From NCBI RefSeq assembly GCF_002068095.1, contig NZ_LWIG01000032.1:41424-90166 (forward strand): a DNA stretch of 48,743 nt, read 5' to 3'. The translations under genes were made by a program, and so were the position numbers. Source of the DNA: Bradyrhizobium sacchari. GTDB lineage: Bacteria; Pseudomonadota; Alphaproteobacteria; Rhizobiales; Xanthobacteraceae. Positions 16,880 to 23,848 of the stretch are shown one piece after another (the stretch's first letter is position 1; each line of letters begins with the position of its first letter). A model generated the notes under the pieces. It did no database searches. It had not been told where the DNA came from and worked only from the letters and a program-made list of their open reading frames with translations.

Positions 16880-17017
16880 ATGCGAAAACGGCTGGTCGCC
16901 TGGACGATCCTGACCTGCGCCCTGCTCGCGGTCGCCGTGTGGACCGTGCTCGGGCCGCCTGAACCCCCCGCCGGCCCGCATCTGCCCTCCCGCGATTTGA
17001 CGGCGGCGGTGCGATAG
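16880..17017 (+). CDS. Small single-TM or secreted protein (45 residues)
   Basis: ATG at 16880. A basic start (MRKRLVAW) leads into a hydrophobic helix (TILTCALLAVAVWTVLG) and a short Pro-rich tail (PPEPPAGPHLPSRD). It could be an uncleaved signal anchor or a lipoprotein-like peptide, although the Cys is inside the helix and no lipobox is present. The ribosome site is weak (CGGGA at 13 nt). The upstream part of the open frame is repeat-derived, so the short start is preferred. Function unknown. Confidence 0.45.
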   Translation: MRKRLVAWTILTCALLAVAVWTVLGPPEPPAGPHLPSRDLTAAVR

Positions 17018-17146
17018 CCGCGCCGACACAATCGATACAATTTGGGCATCGATCGATCTCAACTGGATTTTGGTGCGGCAACACGCCGCCCGCTATCTTG
17101 TCCGGCAAAACAACAACGCCACACTGGCGAGCTGAGGAGAACGCCC

Positions 17147-18271
17147 ATGTCGAGCCCGACCCGCCGCATCGCGTCCAAAACGCCTCGCGCTGCGATCGCC
17201 ACCACTCTCACCTTCCTCACCCTCACTCTGGGAGCCCGTGCCGGCATGGCCGAAACCTTCGCCTATGTCGGCAACGCCGACAGCAACGACATCAGCGTGT
17301 TCAAGCTGGCCGAGAACGGCGAGATGACGCCGGTGCAGACCGCCGCCTTCACGGGTGTGGAAAAACCTGGAGCCTCGACGCCGCTCGCGATCACGCCGGA
17401 CCACCGCGTGCTGATCGCCGGCGTGCGCTCGCAGCCGTTCCAGGCGGTGAGCTTTTCGATCGACCCCAAAACCGGCCAACTCAACCACATCGGCAACGGG
17501 CCGCTCGCCGACAGCATGGCGAACATCGCCACCGACCGCGGCGGCAAGGTGCTGTTCAGCGCCTCCTATGGCGGCAACAAGGTCGCGGTGAATCCGCTCG
17601 GAGCGAACGGCGTGGTGTCCGCGCCGACGCAGGTGATCCCGACAGGGCTGAACGCGCACGCCTTCCTGCCCTCGCCGGACAACCGCTTCGTGTTCGCAAC
17701 CAATCTCGGCTCCGACCAGGTGCTGAGCTTTGCGTTCGAGCCCACCACCGGTTCGCTGACGCCGAGCGATCCGCCGGCCTACAAGGTGCCGGAAAAATCG
17801 GGGCCGCGGCACTTCGTGTTCCACCCCAATGGCAGGTACGTCTACCTGCTCCACGAGCTGAACGGCGATGTCGCCGCCTTTACCTATGAAGCCAGGAGCG
17901 GTGCATGGAGCGAGATCCAGCGCACCACCGCACTGCCTGAAGGGTTCACCGGCAAACCCTGGGCCGCCGACATCCACGTCACGCCGGACGGGCGCTTCCT
18001 TTACGCCTCCGAGCGCACCACCAGCACGATCGCCGCCTACAAGGTCGATGCGACGAGCGGCAAGCTGACCGCGATCGGCAGCGTCTCGACGGAGAAGCAG
18101 CCGCGCGGCTTCAACATCGATCCCAGCGGGCGCTACCTTGCTGCGGTCGGCGAACTCTCCGACGGCATGACGGTCTATGCGATCGACCAGGGCAGCGGCG
18201 CCCTGGCCAGGCTGAAATCCTACCCCACCGGCAAAAAGCCGAACTGGGTGGAATTCCTGAGCCTGCCGTGA
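17147..18271 (+). CDS. Secreted lactonase-fold beta-propeller protein
   Basis: 374 residues. The ATG at 17147 follows TGAGGAGA; it gives a twin-basic signal peptide (ATTLTFLTLTLGARAGMA) cut before ETFAYVGN. The mature part has the repeating blades of the seven-bladed 6-phosphogluconolactonase-like fold, each with a pattern such as NADSNDISVFKLAENGEM, VSFSIDPKTGQLNHIGNG and VLSFAFEPTTGSLTPSDPP, plus HFVFHPNGRYVYLLHELNG and RGFNIDPSGRYLAAVGE. Family enzymes hydrolyse lactones, but export makes the cytoplasmic pentose-phosphate role unlikely, and a binding or extracellular lactonase role is possible. It appears monocistronic. Confidence 0.88.
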   Translation: MSSPTRRIASKTPRAAIATTLTFLTLTLGARAGMAETFAYVGNADSNDISVFKLAENGEMTPVQTAAFTGVEKPGASTPLAITPDHRVLIAGVRSQPFQAVSFSIDPKTGQLNHIGNGPLADSMANIATDRGGKVLFSASYGGNKVAVNPLGANGVVSAPTQVIPTGLNAHAFLPSPDNRFVFATNLGSDQVLSFAFEPTTGSLTPSDPPAYKVPEKSGPRHFVFHPNGRYVYLLHELNGDVAAFTYEARSGAWSEIQRTTALPEGFTGKPWAADIHVTPDGRFLYASERTTSTIAAYKVDATSGKLTAIGSVSTEKQPRGFNIDPSGRYLAAVGELSDGMTVYAIDQGSGALARLKSYPTGKKPNWVEFLSLP

Positions 18272-18330
18272 GGCGCCGCGACCGACCTACGTAATCATCC
18301 GCAATTTCAGAAGTCCCGCGTTGCCATCAT

Positions 18331-18510
18331 ATGACGGTCATGGACCGCCATATCCTTTTCAAATGCCCGCAGACCGGCATGAACGTGCAGCATCGGCTCG
18401 ACGACGCGCCGGCCGATCGCACGCATGTGCCCGTGCCGTGCCCGGCCTGCACGCGGCTGCACCTGATCGACCGTTCCACCGGCAGGCTGCTCGGCGATCG
18501 CCGGAGCTGA
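18331..18510 (+). CDS. Small zinc-ribbon-like protein (59 residues)
   Basis: ATG at 18331 (or 18340), TGA at 18508-18510. The product reads MTVMDRHILFKCPQTGMNVQ, then HVPVPCPACTRLHLIDRSTG. The arrangement CPxTGxxVQ with a later CPAC is that of small proteins found in many copies in Bradyrhizobium, which probably form a zinc knuckle from three Cys and a His. No strong ribosome site is visible. Function unknown; RNA or DNA binding would be a guess. Confidence 0.65.
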   Translation: MTVMDRHILFKCPQTGMNVQHRLDDAPADRTHVPVPCPACTRLHLIDRSTGRLLGDRRS

Positions 18511-18676
18511 GCTGTCCGCTCGGGGCCGGCATGGAGGGCAGCGAACCTGTTTCCCAATCCCGCGACTAATCAAGGACTTGCCGCGTCAGCCCGGGCGGCG
18601 TGGCATCCCCGCTGTGGGACAACGCCGCCGTAGTCCGGACCCCCGCCATCTGCTATCGGTTGGAGGCATAGCCCCC

Positions 18677-19582
18677 GTGGAATTTCCAATGCGTCATTTG
18701 TCCCGTGCCGTCGTTCGAAGCCTCTATCCCGCAGCCATCGCCGGAGCGCTCGTCCTCGGTCCCTATCCGGCCGGAGCCGCCGAAGACGACGCGCCCAAGG
18801 GGCCGGCGGTCACGGTGCTGAAAGTCGCAAAATCCTGCTTCTCCGACATCGTCGAGGCCACCGGCACCATCATCGCGCGCGAGGAAACCTCGGTCCGGCC
18901 CGAACGTCCGGGCCTGAAGGTGGCGGAAGTGCTGGCGGAGGCCGGCGACACCACCACGGCCGGCCAGGTGCTGGCGCGCCTCGCGCTGCCCGAAGGCGGC
19001 ACGCTCCAGGTCACGGCCCCCGTGGCCGGTGTGATCGCCACCTCCACCGCCCAGATCGGCAATCTCGCCTCGGCCAAGGGCGAGGCGCTGTTCACCATCG
19101 TGGCGCGCAGCGAATACGATCTCGTGGGCCTGGTCGCGACCACCGACGTGCGCAAGCTCGCCGTCAATCAGCCGGCGACCGTGCGGATCGCCGGCGCCGG
19201 CGACCTTGAGGGCAAGGTGCGCCGCATCGGCCCGACCGTCGAGCCGAACATCCAGCAGGGCATGGTCTATATCGGCATCTCCTCGCAGAAACGGCTGCTG
19301 CTGAACGCGAGCGGGCGTGCGCTGATCAAGACCGGCCAGAGCTGCAACGTCGCAGTGCCGCTCACCGCCGTGCAATATTCGTCGGCCGGCACCGTGGTGC
19401 AGGTGATCCGCCGCAACCGCGTCGAGACCAAGCGTGTCGAGATCGGGTTGATGTCGGGCGGCAATATCGAGGTCCGCGACGGGCTCAACGAAGGCGACGT
19501 CGTCGTCGCCCGCGCCGGCGCGCTGCTCCGCGAAGGCGACCCCGTGCGCCCCGCGATGGCGAGCGCGGAAGCGGCGAAGTAG
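18677..19582 (+). CDS. Efflux membrane-fusion protein (HlyD/RND adaptor type)
   Basis: 301 residues from GTG 18677, chosen because GGAGG lies 10 nt before it; ATG 18689 is the alternative. A signal peptide (SLYPAAIAGALVLGPYPAGA) precedes a lipoyl/barrel-sandwich half (ATGTIIAREETSVRPERPG), a beta-barrel region (YDLVGLVATTDVRKLAVNQPATVRIAG) and a membrane-proximal domain (VETKRVEIGLMSGGNIEVRDGL, GDVVVARAGALLREGD). The alpha-helical hairpin typical of tripartite pumps is very short or absent. No RND or ABC permease gene is adjacent, so the partner must be encoded elsewhere, or the protein serves another exporter. Confidence 0.85.
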   Translation: MEFPMRHLSRAVVRSLYPAAIAGALVLGPYPAGAAEDDAPKGPAVTVLKVAKSCFSDIVEATGTIIAREETSVRPERPGLKVAEVLAEAGDTTTAGQVLARLALPEGGTLQVTAPVAGVIATSTAQIGNLASAKGEALFTIVARSEYDLVGLVATTDVRKLAVNQPATVRIAGAGDLEGKVRRIGPTVEPNIQQGMVYIGISSQKRLLLNASGRALIKTGQSCNVAVPLTAVQYSSAGTVVQVIRRNRVETKRVEIGLMSGGNIEVRDGLNEGDVVVARAGALLREGDPVRPAMASAEAAK

Positions 19583-19592
19583 CAGCCACGAT

Positions 19593-19680
19593 CGTCATTG
19601 CGAGGAGCTCTTGCGACAAAGCAATCCAGAGTCTTTCCGCGGAAAGATTCTGGATTGCTTCGCTGCGCTCGCAATGACGA
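19593..19680. repeat. Long palindromic interspersed repeat (family B)
   Basis: The outer arms CGTCATTGCGAGG / CGCTCGCAATGACG and inner arms AAGCAATCCAGA / TCTGGATTGCTT enclose a CTTTCCGCGGAAAG core, making one long hairpin of nearly 90 nt. It begins about 10 nt after the membrane-fusion gene stop and may also terminate transcription. Confidence 0.85.
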
Positions 19681-19717
19681 TGGAGAGGCAGTCATGCGCC
19701 ACGCACGCATGCCGTCG

Positions 19718-19850
19718 GGTGGGCAAAGCGACTTGTCCGCCATAGCTCGCAGAGCGACGGCGGAAGCGTGCCCACGTCTTCTATCGAAACATTGGAAAGG
19801 TCGTGGGCACGGCGCTTTGCGCCTTTGCCACCCTACGAGAGTTCGCGAGC
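19718..19850. repeat. Interspersed repeat with inverted GGGCAAAG / GTGCCCACG arms
   Basis: GGGTGGGCAAAGCG at the left faces GCGCCTTTGCCACCCT at the right, and GCGTGCCCACG faces CGTGGGCACGG, giving a large inverted element between convergent genes. The composition is like other intergenic palindromes here. Confidence 0.6.
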
Positions 19851-19860
19851 TCTTAGAAAA

Positions 19861-20712
19861 CTAACCGCCGGCCTGGTCGAACTGCACGTCTTCGAGCAGC
19901 GAGGACGAGACGGTCGGGACCTGGCCGCCTTCGGAGGCGCGGGAGATGGCGACGCGGGTCTTGTTGAAGACGGCTTCGGCGCTGCCGCTCTGCGCATTGA
20001 GATTGCCGAGCAGCTCGCCGACCAGCACGCTGTGCTCGCCCTTGCCGTCGTCGGCGACCTTGCCGGGCGATGCCGAGGAGAGGATCAGCGCATTGTCGGG
20101 CGCGTTGATCGGCGCGAGGCCATGGCTGTAGGAACGGAAGCGGCGCTCGTAGGGATTCCGGCGGGAGGCATCGACGACGACGAGCTTGGCCTTGGCGCCC
20201 TGCTCCTTCATCATCTCCAGCACGCCCTCGATCGAGACGCCGTGGCGCCGAACGTCGCTTTCCTTCCAGATCACGGCATCGACCGGCAGCATGTAGCTCT
20301 CGCGTCCAGCCTGCACGCCGAAACCTCCGAAGAACAGCATGACGACGGTGTCGCGCTTGATCCGCGACTTCAGGCGATTGACGGCGCGGACCATGTCGTC
20401 CTTGGTCGCGTCCTCCACCATGTCGACGTCAAAACCGCTCTTGCGCAGGGACGAGGAGAGCGCGCGGGCGTCGTTGATTGACTGCGTCAGCGGCGCGCTG
20501 GCGTCGGGATAATGTCCATTGCCGATGACGAGAGCGAGGCGCGAGGTCTGGCCGATCGAGCCGGTGATCTGGTCGGTCGTCACGGCCTTGGCGGCATCGA
20601 GCGCACGCATGTTGAGGGCAGCATGGGCGCCGATCACCAGCGAGACCGTGCCGATGAGGGCTGCGGCCACCGCTATGGTGCGTCGGGAAATGTCGAGCTG
20701 CCTTACATTCAT
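19861..20712 (-). CDS. Caspase-fold (peptidase C14) protein lacking both catalytic residues
   Basis: 283 residues. An N-terminal signal anchor (TIAVAAALIGTVSLVIGAHAA) places the caspase domain (about 57-265) in the periplasm. The fold is recognisable: RLALVIGNGHYPDASAPL, NDARALSSSLRKSGFDV and the strand MLFFGGFGVQAGRESYMLPVDA. Active members have SGHG with the catalytic His and DAC(R) with the nucleophile Cys. Here these read GGFG (Phe131) and DASR (Ser183), confirmed in the DNA as TTC and TCC. The protein should be inactive as a cysteine protease and may bind peptides or a partner. AGGAA precedes the ATG. It is monocistronic, flanked by repeats and a long AT-richer region. Confidence 0.88.
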   Translation of the reverse strand: MNVRQLDISRRTIAVAAALIGTVSLVIGAHAALNMRALDAAKAVTTDQITGSIGQTSRLALVIGNGHYPDASAPLTQSINDARALSSSLRKSGFDVDMVEDATKDDMVRAVNRLKSRIKRDTVVMLFFGGFGVQAGRESYMLPVDAVIWKESDVRRHGVSIEGVLEMMKEQGAKAKLVVVDASRRNPYERRFRSYSHGLAPINAPDNALILSSASPGKVADDGKGEHSVLVGELLGNLNAQSGSAEAVFNKTRVAISRASEGGQVPTVSSSLLEDVQFDQAGG

Positions 20713-21134
20713 CTCGGTTCATTCCTGTCAGTGCCAAAGACCAGCCAAGCGCGCGCACACTGTTTGAGTAGCGCGATAGCGTCTTTAGGTTTGAGGGATT
20801 GGCCGGGGGAGTGCCCCCGAATTGCGCGCAATTTGCGGCGCCGCACCAAACAAACCCTTAACCGGATATCGCCCTGCCGGCAATAGATCGTCCAAAATTT
20901 GAGCTAAGTCGCTGAAGATATTGATTAATTCTCCACGCCGGATTTCTCGATTTATTGCATTCCCGTAACCCTCCGGGCGTCTCATCATGCAGGCCTCGTG
21001 CCGGATATTTCTGTGATCACCATCACATTTGTTTTTCCTGCGAATCCGAGTAGCTTTTCAAAGACTTGCGGGGGGTGGTGGGCGGATGGGTGCGCGCTCC
21101 TGTTCCCGGGCAAGGCCCCGCGACCAGGTATTTC
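20713..21134. other. Long divergent intergenic region, AT-richer than surroundings
   Basis: About 420 bp between the divergent caspase-fold and DCDTT-protein genes. It contains AT-rich stretches (for example AGATATTGATTAATTC near 20918) likely to hold promoters, and a CRP/FNR-like dyad at 21012. A 67-codon minus-strand frame (20785-20988) was not accepted as a gene. Confidence 0.5.
21012..21027. promoter_or_regulatory. CRP-like dyad (TGTGA-N6-TCACA)
   Basis: TGTGATCACCATCACA is a perfect match to the TGTGA-N6-TCACA core of the CRP family. It lies 107 nt upstream of the ATG at 21135 in an AT-richer region. A single match can arise by chance, and alphaproteobacterial regulators may prefer other cores. 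Confidence 0.4.
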
Positions 21135-22862
21135 ATGAGCTTTCATTATTTTGCCGGCGCCGCCTGCCGGGCGCTGACGGCGCGGAAGGACGGTCCCTCA
21201 CTTTATGAGGTCTGCGATCCCGTGCTGGCGGCTGGCGCCAGCGGTGATCCGCATCTGGCGAAGTTCTACAAGACCGCACTCGGCAATCCCGCATTGCGGA
21301 TGCTGCTGCGGCGGGCCGGGTTGCCCGAGCTGCGCGAGGAAGCGAAGCTGACCCGGCTGCGCCAGGCGCTGGTGCGTGCCCGCGACGAGGCCGAGCCGGA
21401 TTGGGCGGCGGTCGGCCAGCCCGTGGCCGATCTCGTCGACAGCATTGCGCTTGACCATCCGAGGCCGCCGCCGGCGATGTTCACGGGCTCCGCGCCGCCG
21501 CCGGCGCAGATCGACGGCGTGATCCGCGACTGCGCCCAGCACCTGCTCGGCTCGTACCGCCGAAACGGCTTTCTGCCGACCTATGCCGCCTTCAACCTGA
21601 TCGGCGATCCCGATGTCCGCGGCCGCGAGCTGATCATGGCGCTGACGGGGCTGAACGCACGCGGCTACAAGAATTCCTCGCTGCTGTTCAACCTCGCACG
21701 CGTCTTCATCGCGCGCTCGCCCGCGCGCGCCGTGGTCAATCCGCCCTGGAGAGGCATCGCCGAGCCGATGTGGGAGCCGGTGCAGATCCGCCACCGCTCG
21801 GCCTATTACGATGCGTTCTTCATCGAGGCGCTGCTCAGCTTCATCGAGACCGGGCTCGCCTCGCTGGCCGACAAGACCGCAGCAGAGCGCGCCATCGCCG
21901 ACATGGTCGATTTCTGCGTCAACATCAGCCGCGAAGAGGTCGAGGGCATCGATGGGACGCGCTTCAACGTGATCACCGCGCTGGCGCCAGCGCCGCATCC
22001 GCGCTTCTCGCGCTTCTTCGCGCAGATCAAGCAGGACCTCGGCTTCGGCGTCTATGTGCCGGATTGCGACACCACGGCGTGCTCGATCTCCGCGGCGACG
22101 CAGGCCGGCTGCCTTGATGCGATCATCGACCAGCCGCTGCTCGACTTCTATAGCGGCTATCAGGTGCTTGCCGGCGTCAACGAGCCGCGCGTCACCGTGC
22201 CGCTCAACGACAATATCGACTATGAAGGCGGGGTTGCGACCTGGATCGACAATCTCAAGGGCGAGCGGCCCTATGGCAACGATCTCGATCCGACGCTCAA
22301 TCTCGACATACTCGAGGTGAGCTTTCGTAACCTGGCGCGCTGGAAAGTACTGGAAACACCGGCGCGGCTCGCCACCGTGCATCGGATCATCGGCTTCCAG
22401 AAGCGCCTGGCGGCGAGCGGCGCCTTCGCCAATCCGCGCTCGCACATCTATTATCTGCCGGAGCTCTACAGCGCCTATTTCGGCCGCTGCTATGCAGCCT
22501 TCCTGGCGCTGCCGCTGGCGGCGCAGACGGCGATCGACCCCGACGGCGATTTCGATTTCATCCGCCACCGCGTGCTCTCCTACGTCAAGGGCGAGCTGAT
22601 GGCCGCGGAGATGAACGTGTTCGACGCCGCGCTGGCGCTGATCGCACTCGGCCATCTCGGCGCCGACCCGCGTGCCTTTGCGCCGGCGCTGAACGTCATC
22701 ATCGCCAACCTCGGCGAAGGTGGCCGCCGCGGCCCGTTCCGCGCCTATGAATGGAACAAGATGAAGACGCCGACGCGGATCCTGGTCGGCGGCCCGGAGG
22801 TGACGTCGGCGTTCGTGCTGATGGGACTGGCGGTGGCGAAGCGGGCGATGGCGCGGGGGTGA
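21135..22862 (+). CDS. Uncharacterised 575-residue protein with DCDTT motif, possible terpene-cyclase-like toroid
   Basis: 575 residues from the ATG at 21135, with AGG at 9 nt; a longer TTG-started frame adds no plausible sequence. No signal peptide or TM segment. The protein looks all-helical. Residues 306-316 read FGVYVPDCDTTACS-type sequence with D310-C-D312-T-T, followed by DNIDYEGGVATWIDNL and NDLDPTLNLDIL (D383). This order (Asp-rich motif, Gly-rich turn with Trp, N-D-x-D-P-x-x-N) resembles class II terpene cyclases and prenyltransferase-like alpha-barrels, where DxDD or DxDTT carries the catalytic acid. The resemblance is by motif only; no family is recognised with certainty. It stands alone, with no adjacent prenyl diphosphate synthase. 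Confidence 0.75.
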   Translation: MSFHYFAGAACRALTARKDGPSLYEVCDPVLAAGASGDPHLAKFYKTALGNPALRMLLRRAGLPELREEAKLTRLRQALVRARDEAEPDWAAVGQPVADLVDSIALDHPRPPPAMFTGSAPPPAQIDGVIRDCAQHLLGSYRRNGFLPTYAAFNLIGDPDVRGRELIMALTGLNARGYKNSSLLFNLARVFIARSPARAVVNPPWRGIAEPMWEPVQIRHRSAYYDAFFIEALLSFIETGLASLADKTAAERAIADMVDFCVNISREEVEGIDGTRFNVITALAPAPHPRFSRFFAQIKQDLGFGVYVPDCDTTACSISAATQAGCLDAIIDQPLLDFYSGYQVLAGVNEPRVTVPLNDNIDYEGGVATWIDNLKGERPYGNDLDPTLNLDILEVSFRNLARWKVLETPARLATVHRIIGFQKRLAASGAFANPRSHIYYLPELYSAYFGRCYAAFLALPLAAQTAIDPDGDFDFIRHRVLSYVKGELMAAEMNVFDAALALIALGHLGADPRAFAPALNVIIANLGEGGRRGPFRAYEWNKMKTPTRILVGGPEVTSAFVLMGLAVAKRAMARG

Positions 22863-22870
22863 TGAATCCT

Positions 22871-22899
22871 CTTACCCTCCCCTGGAGGGGGAGGGTAAG
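22871..22899 (+). terminator. G/C-rich hairpin after the DCDTT gene
   Basis: CTTACCCTCCCC and GGGGAGGGTAAG pair around a short TGGAG-containing loop, starting 8 nt after the stop. No T-run follows; it may be a short copy of the CTCCCC-type repeat seen elsewhere in the window that also ends the transcript. Confidence 0.5.
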
Positions 22900-23019
22900 C
22901 AAAGCCGCTACAATGACAGGAAGTTGAAAGCCCAACCGTTAGGCATATGCTGGCCGAGTGGCCAAAAGCCGACCACAATCGCGCGGCTTATCGAGATTTT
23001 CCTGAACACCCGGACCGGC

Positions 23020-23742
23020 ATGTTGCGAAAATTCCTGATTGCGCTGTTCCTGCTTGCCCCTTCGCTCGCCCAGGCTGCCGACATCACCGGCACTGCAAAG
23101 GTCCGCGACGGCGATTCCATCGTGATCGGCAACACGCGCATCCGGCTCGGCGGCATCGACGCGCCGTCCTCCGACCAGCTCTGTCTCAACACCAAGAGCG
23201 AACGCTGGACCTGCGGCGTGGCCGCGCGCGAGGAACTCGCCAAATACACCGAAGGAAAGACCTGGGTCTGTCACACCCGCGCGATCGACCGCCGCGGCCG
23301 CACCGTCGCGCGCTGCGACGTCGGCGGCGAGGACATCCAGAAATGGCTGGTGCGCAGCGGCTGGGCGCTGTCCTACACCCGCGTCTCCCATGACTACGAC
23401 GCCGATGAAGCGGCCGCGCGCGAGGCCAAGGCCGGCATGTGGCAGGGCGCCTTCATCGCGCCCTGGGACTGGCGCGTGCGCAACAAGAAGACGACGATAT
23501 TGGGCGCCACCAAGCCGCCGGACGGCGCGCATTCCGTGCTGCTCGCCTCGGCCTCGGGGCCGGTCGCGCCCTCGCCGGACTGCACCATCAAGGGCAACGT
23601 GAACAGCGCCGGCGAGTGCATCTATCACCAGCCGACCAGCCGCTGGTACACCCAGATCAAGATGAAGATCAGCAAGGGCACCCGCTGGTTCTGCTCGGTC
23701 GAGGAGGCGGAAGCCGCCGGATGCCGCGAGACCAAGAGATAA
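23020..23742 (+). CDS. Secreted thermonuclease (SNase)-fold protein
   Basis: 240 residues. The ATG at 23020 gives a Sec signal peptide (FLIALFLLAPSLAQA). The SNase domain runs about 20-150: ADITGTAKVRDGDSIVIGNTRIRLGGIDAP, then DRRGRTVARCDV with the catalytic-type Arg, and SGWALSYTRVSHDYDADE. In the IDAPE motif the Glu, the proposed general base in staphylococcal nuclease, is replaced by Ser (IDAPSSDQ). A C-terminal extension with six or more Cys in the whole protein (SPDCTIKGNVNSAGECIYH, WFCSVEEAEAAGC) is typical of ExoI-like rhizobial members. It may be a weak nuclease or a binding protein in the periplasm. Confidence 0.85.
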   Translation: MLRKFLIALFLLAPSLAQAADITGTAKVRDGDSIVIGNTRIRLGGIDAPSSDQLCLNTKSERWTCGVAAREELAKYTEGKTWVCHTRAIDRRGRTVARCDVGGEDIQKWLVRSGWALSYTRVSHDYDADEAAAREAKAGMWQGAFIAPWDWRVRNKKTTILGATKPPDGAHSVLLASASGPVAPSPDCTIKGNVNSAGECIYHQPTSRWYTQIKMKISKGTRWFCSVEEAEAAGCRETKR

Positions 23743-23848
23743 CCCACGTCAGACCTGCGTTTTGGGTGCTTTTCTTGCATCTCCACGCCGCGTAAAAGTG
23801 AGATTCAGCAACCCACCATCCTGTTCTCAAGCAACAAGGACCAATGCA

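Noticed and set aside
20785..20988. 67-codon minus-strand frame with GAGG upstream of ATG
   Set aside because: No motif or hydrophobic core, and it lies in an AT-richer promoter region; the evidence is too weak.
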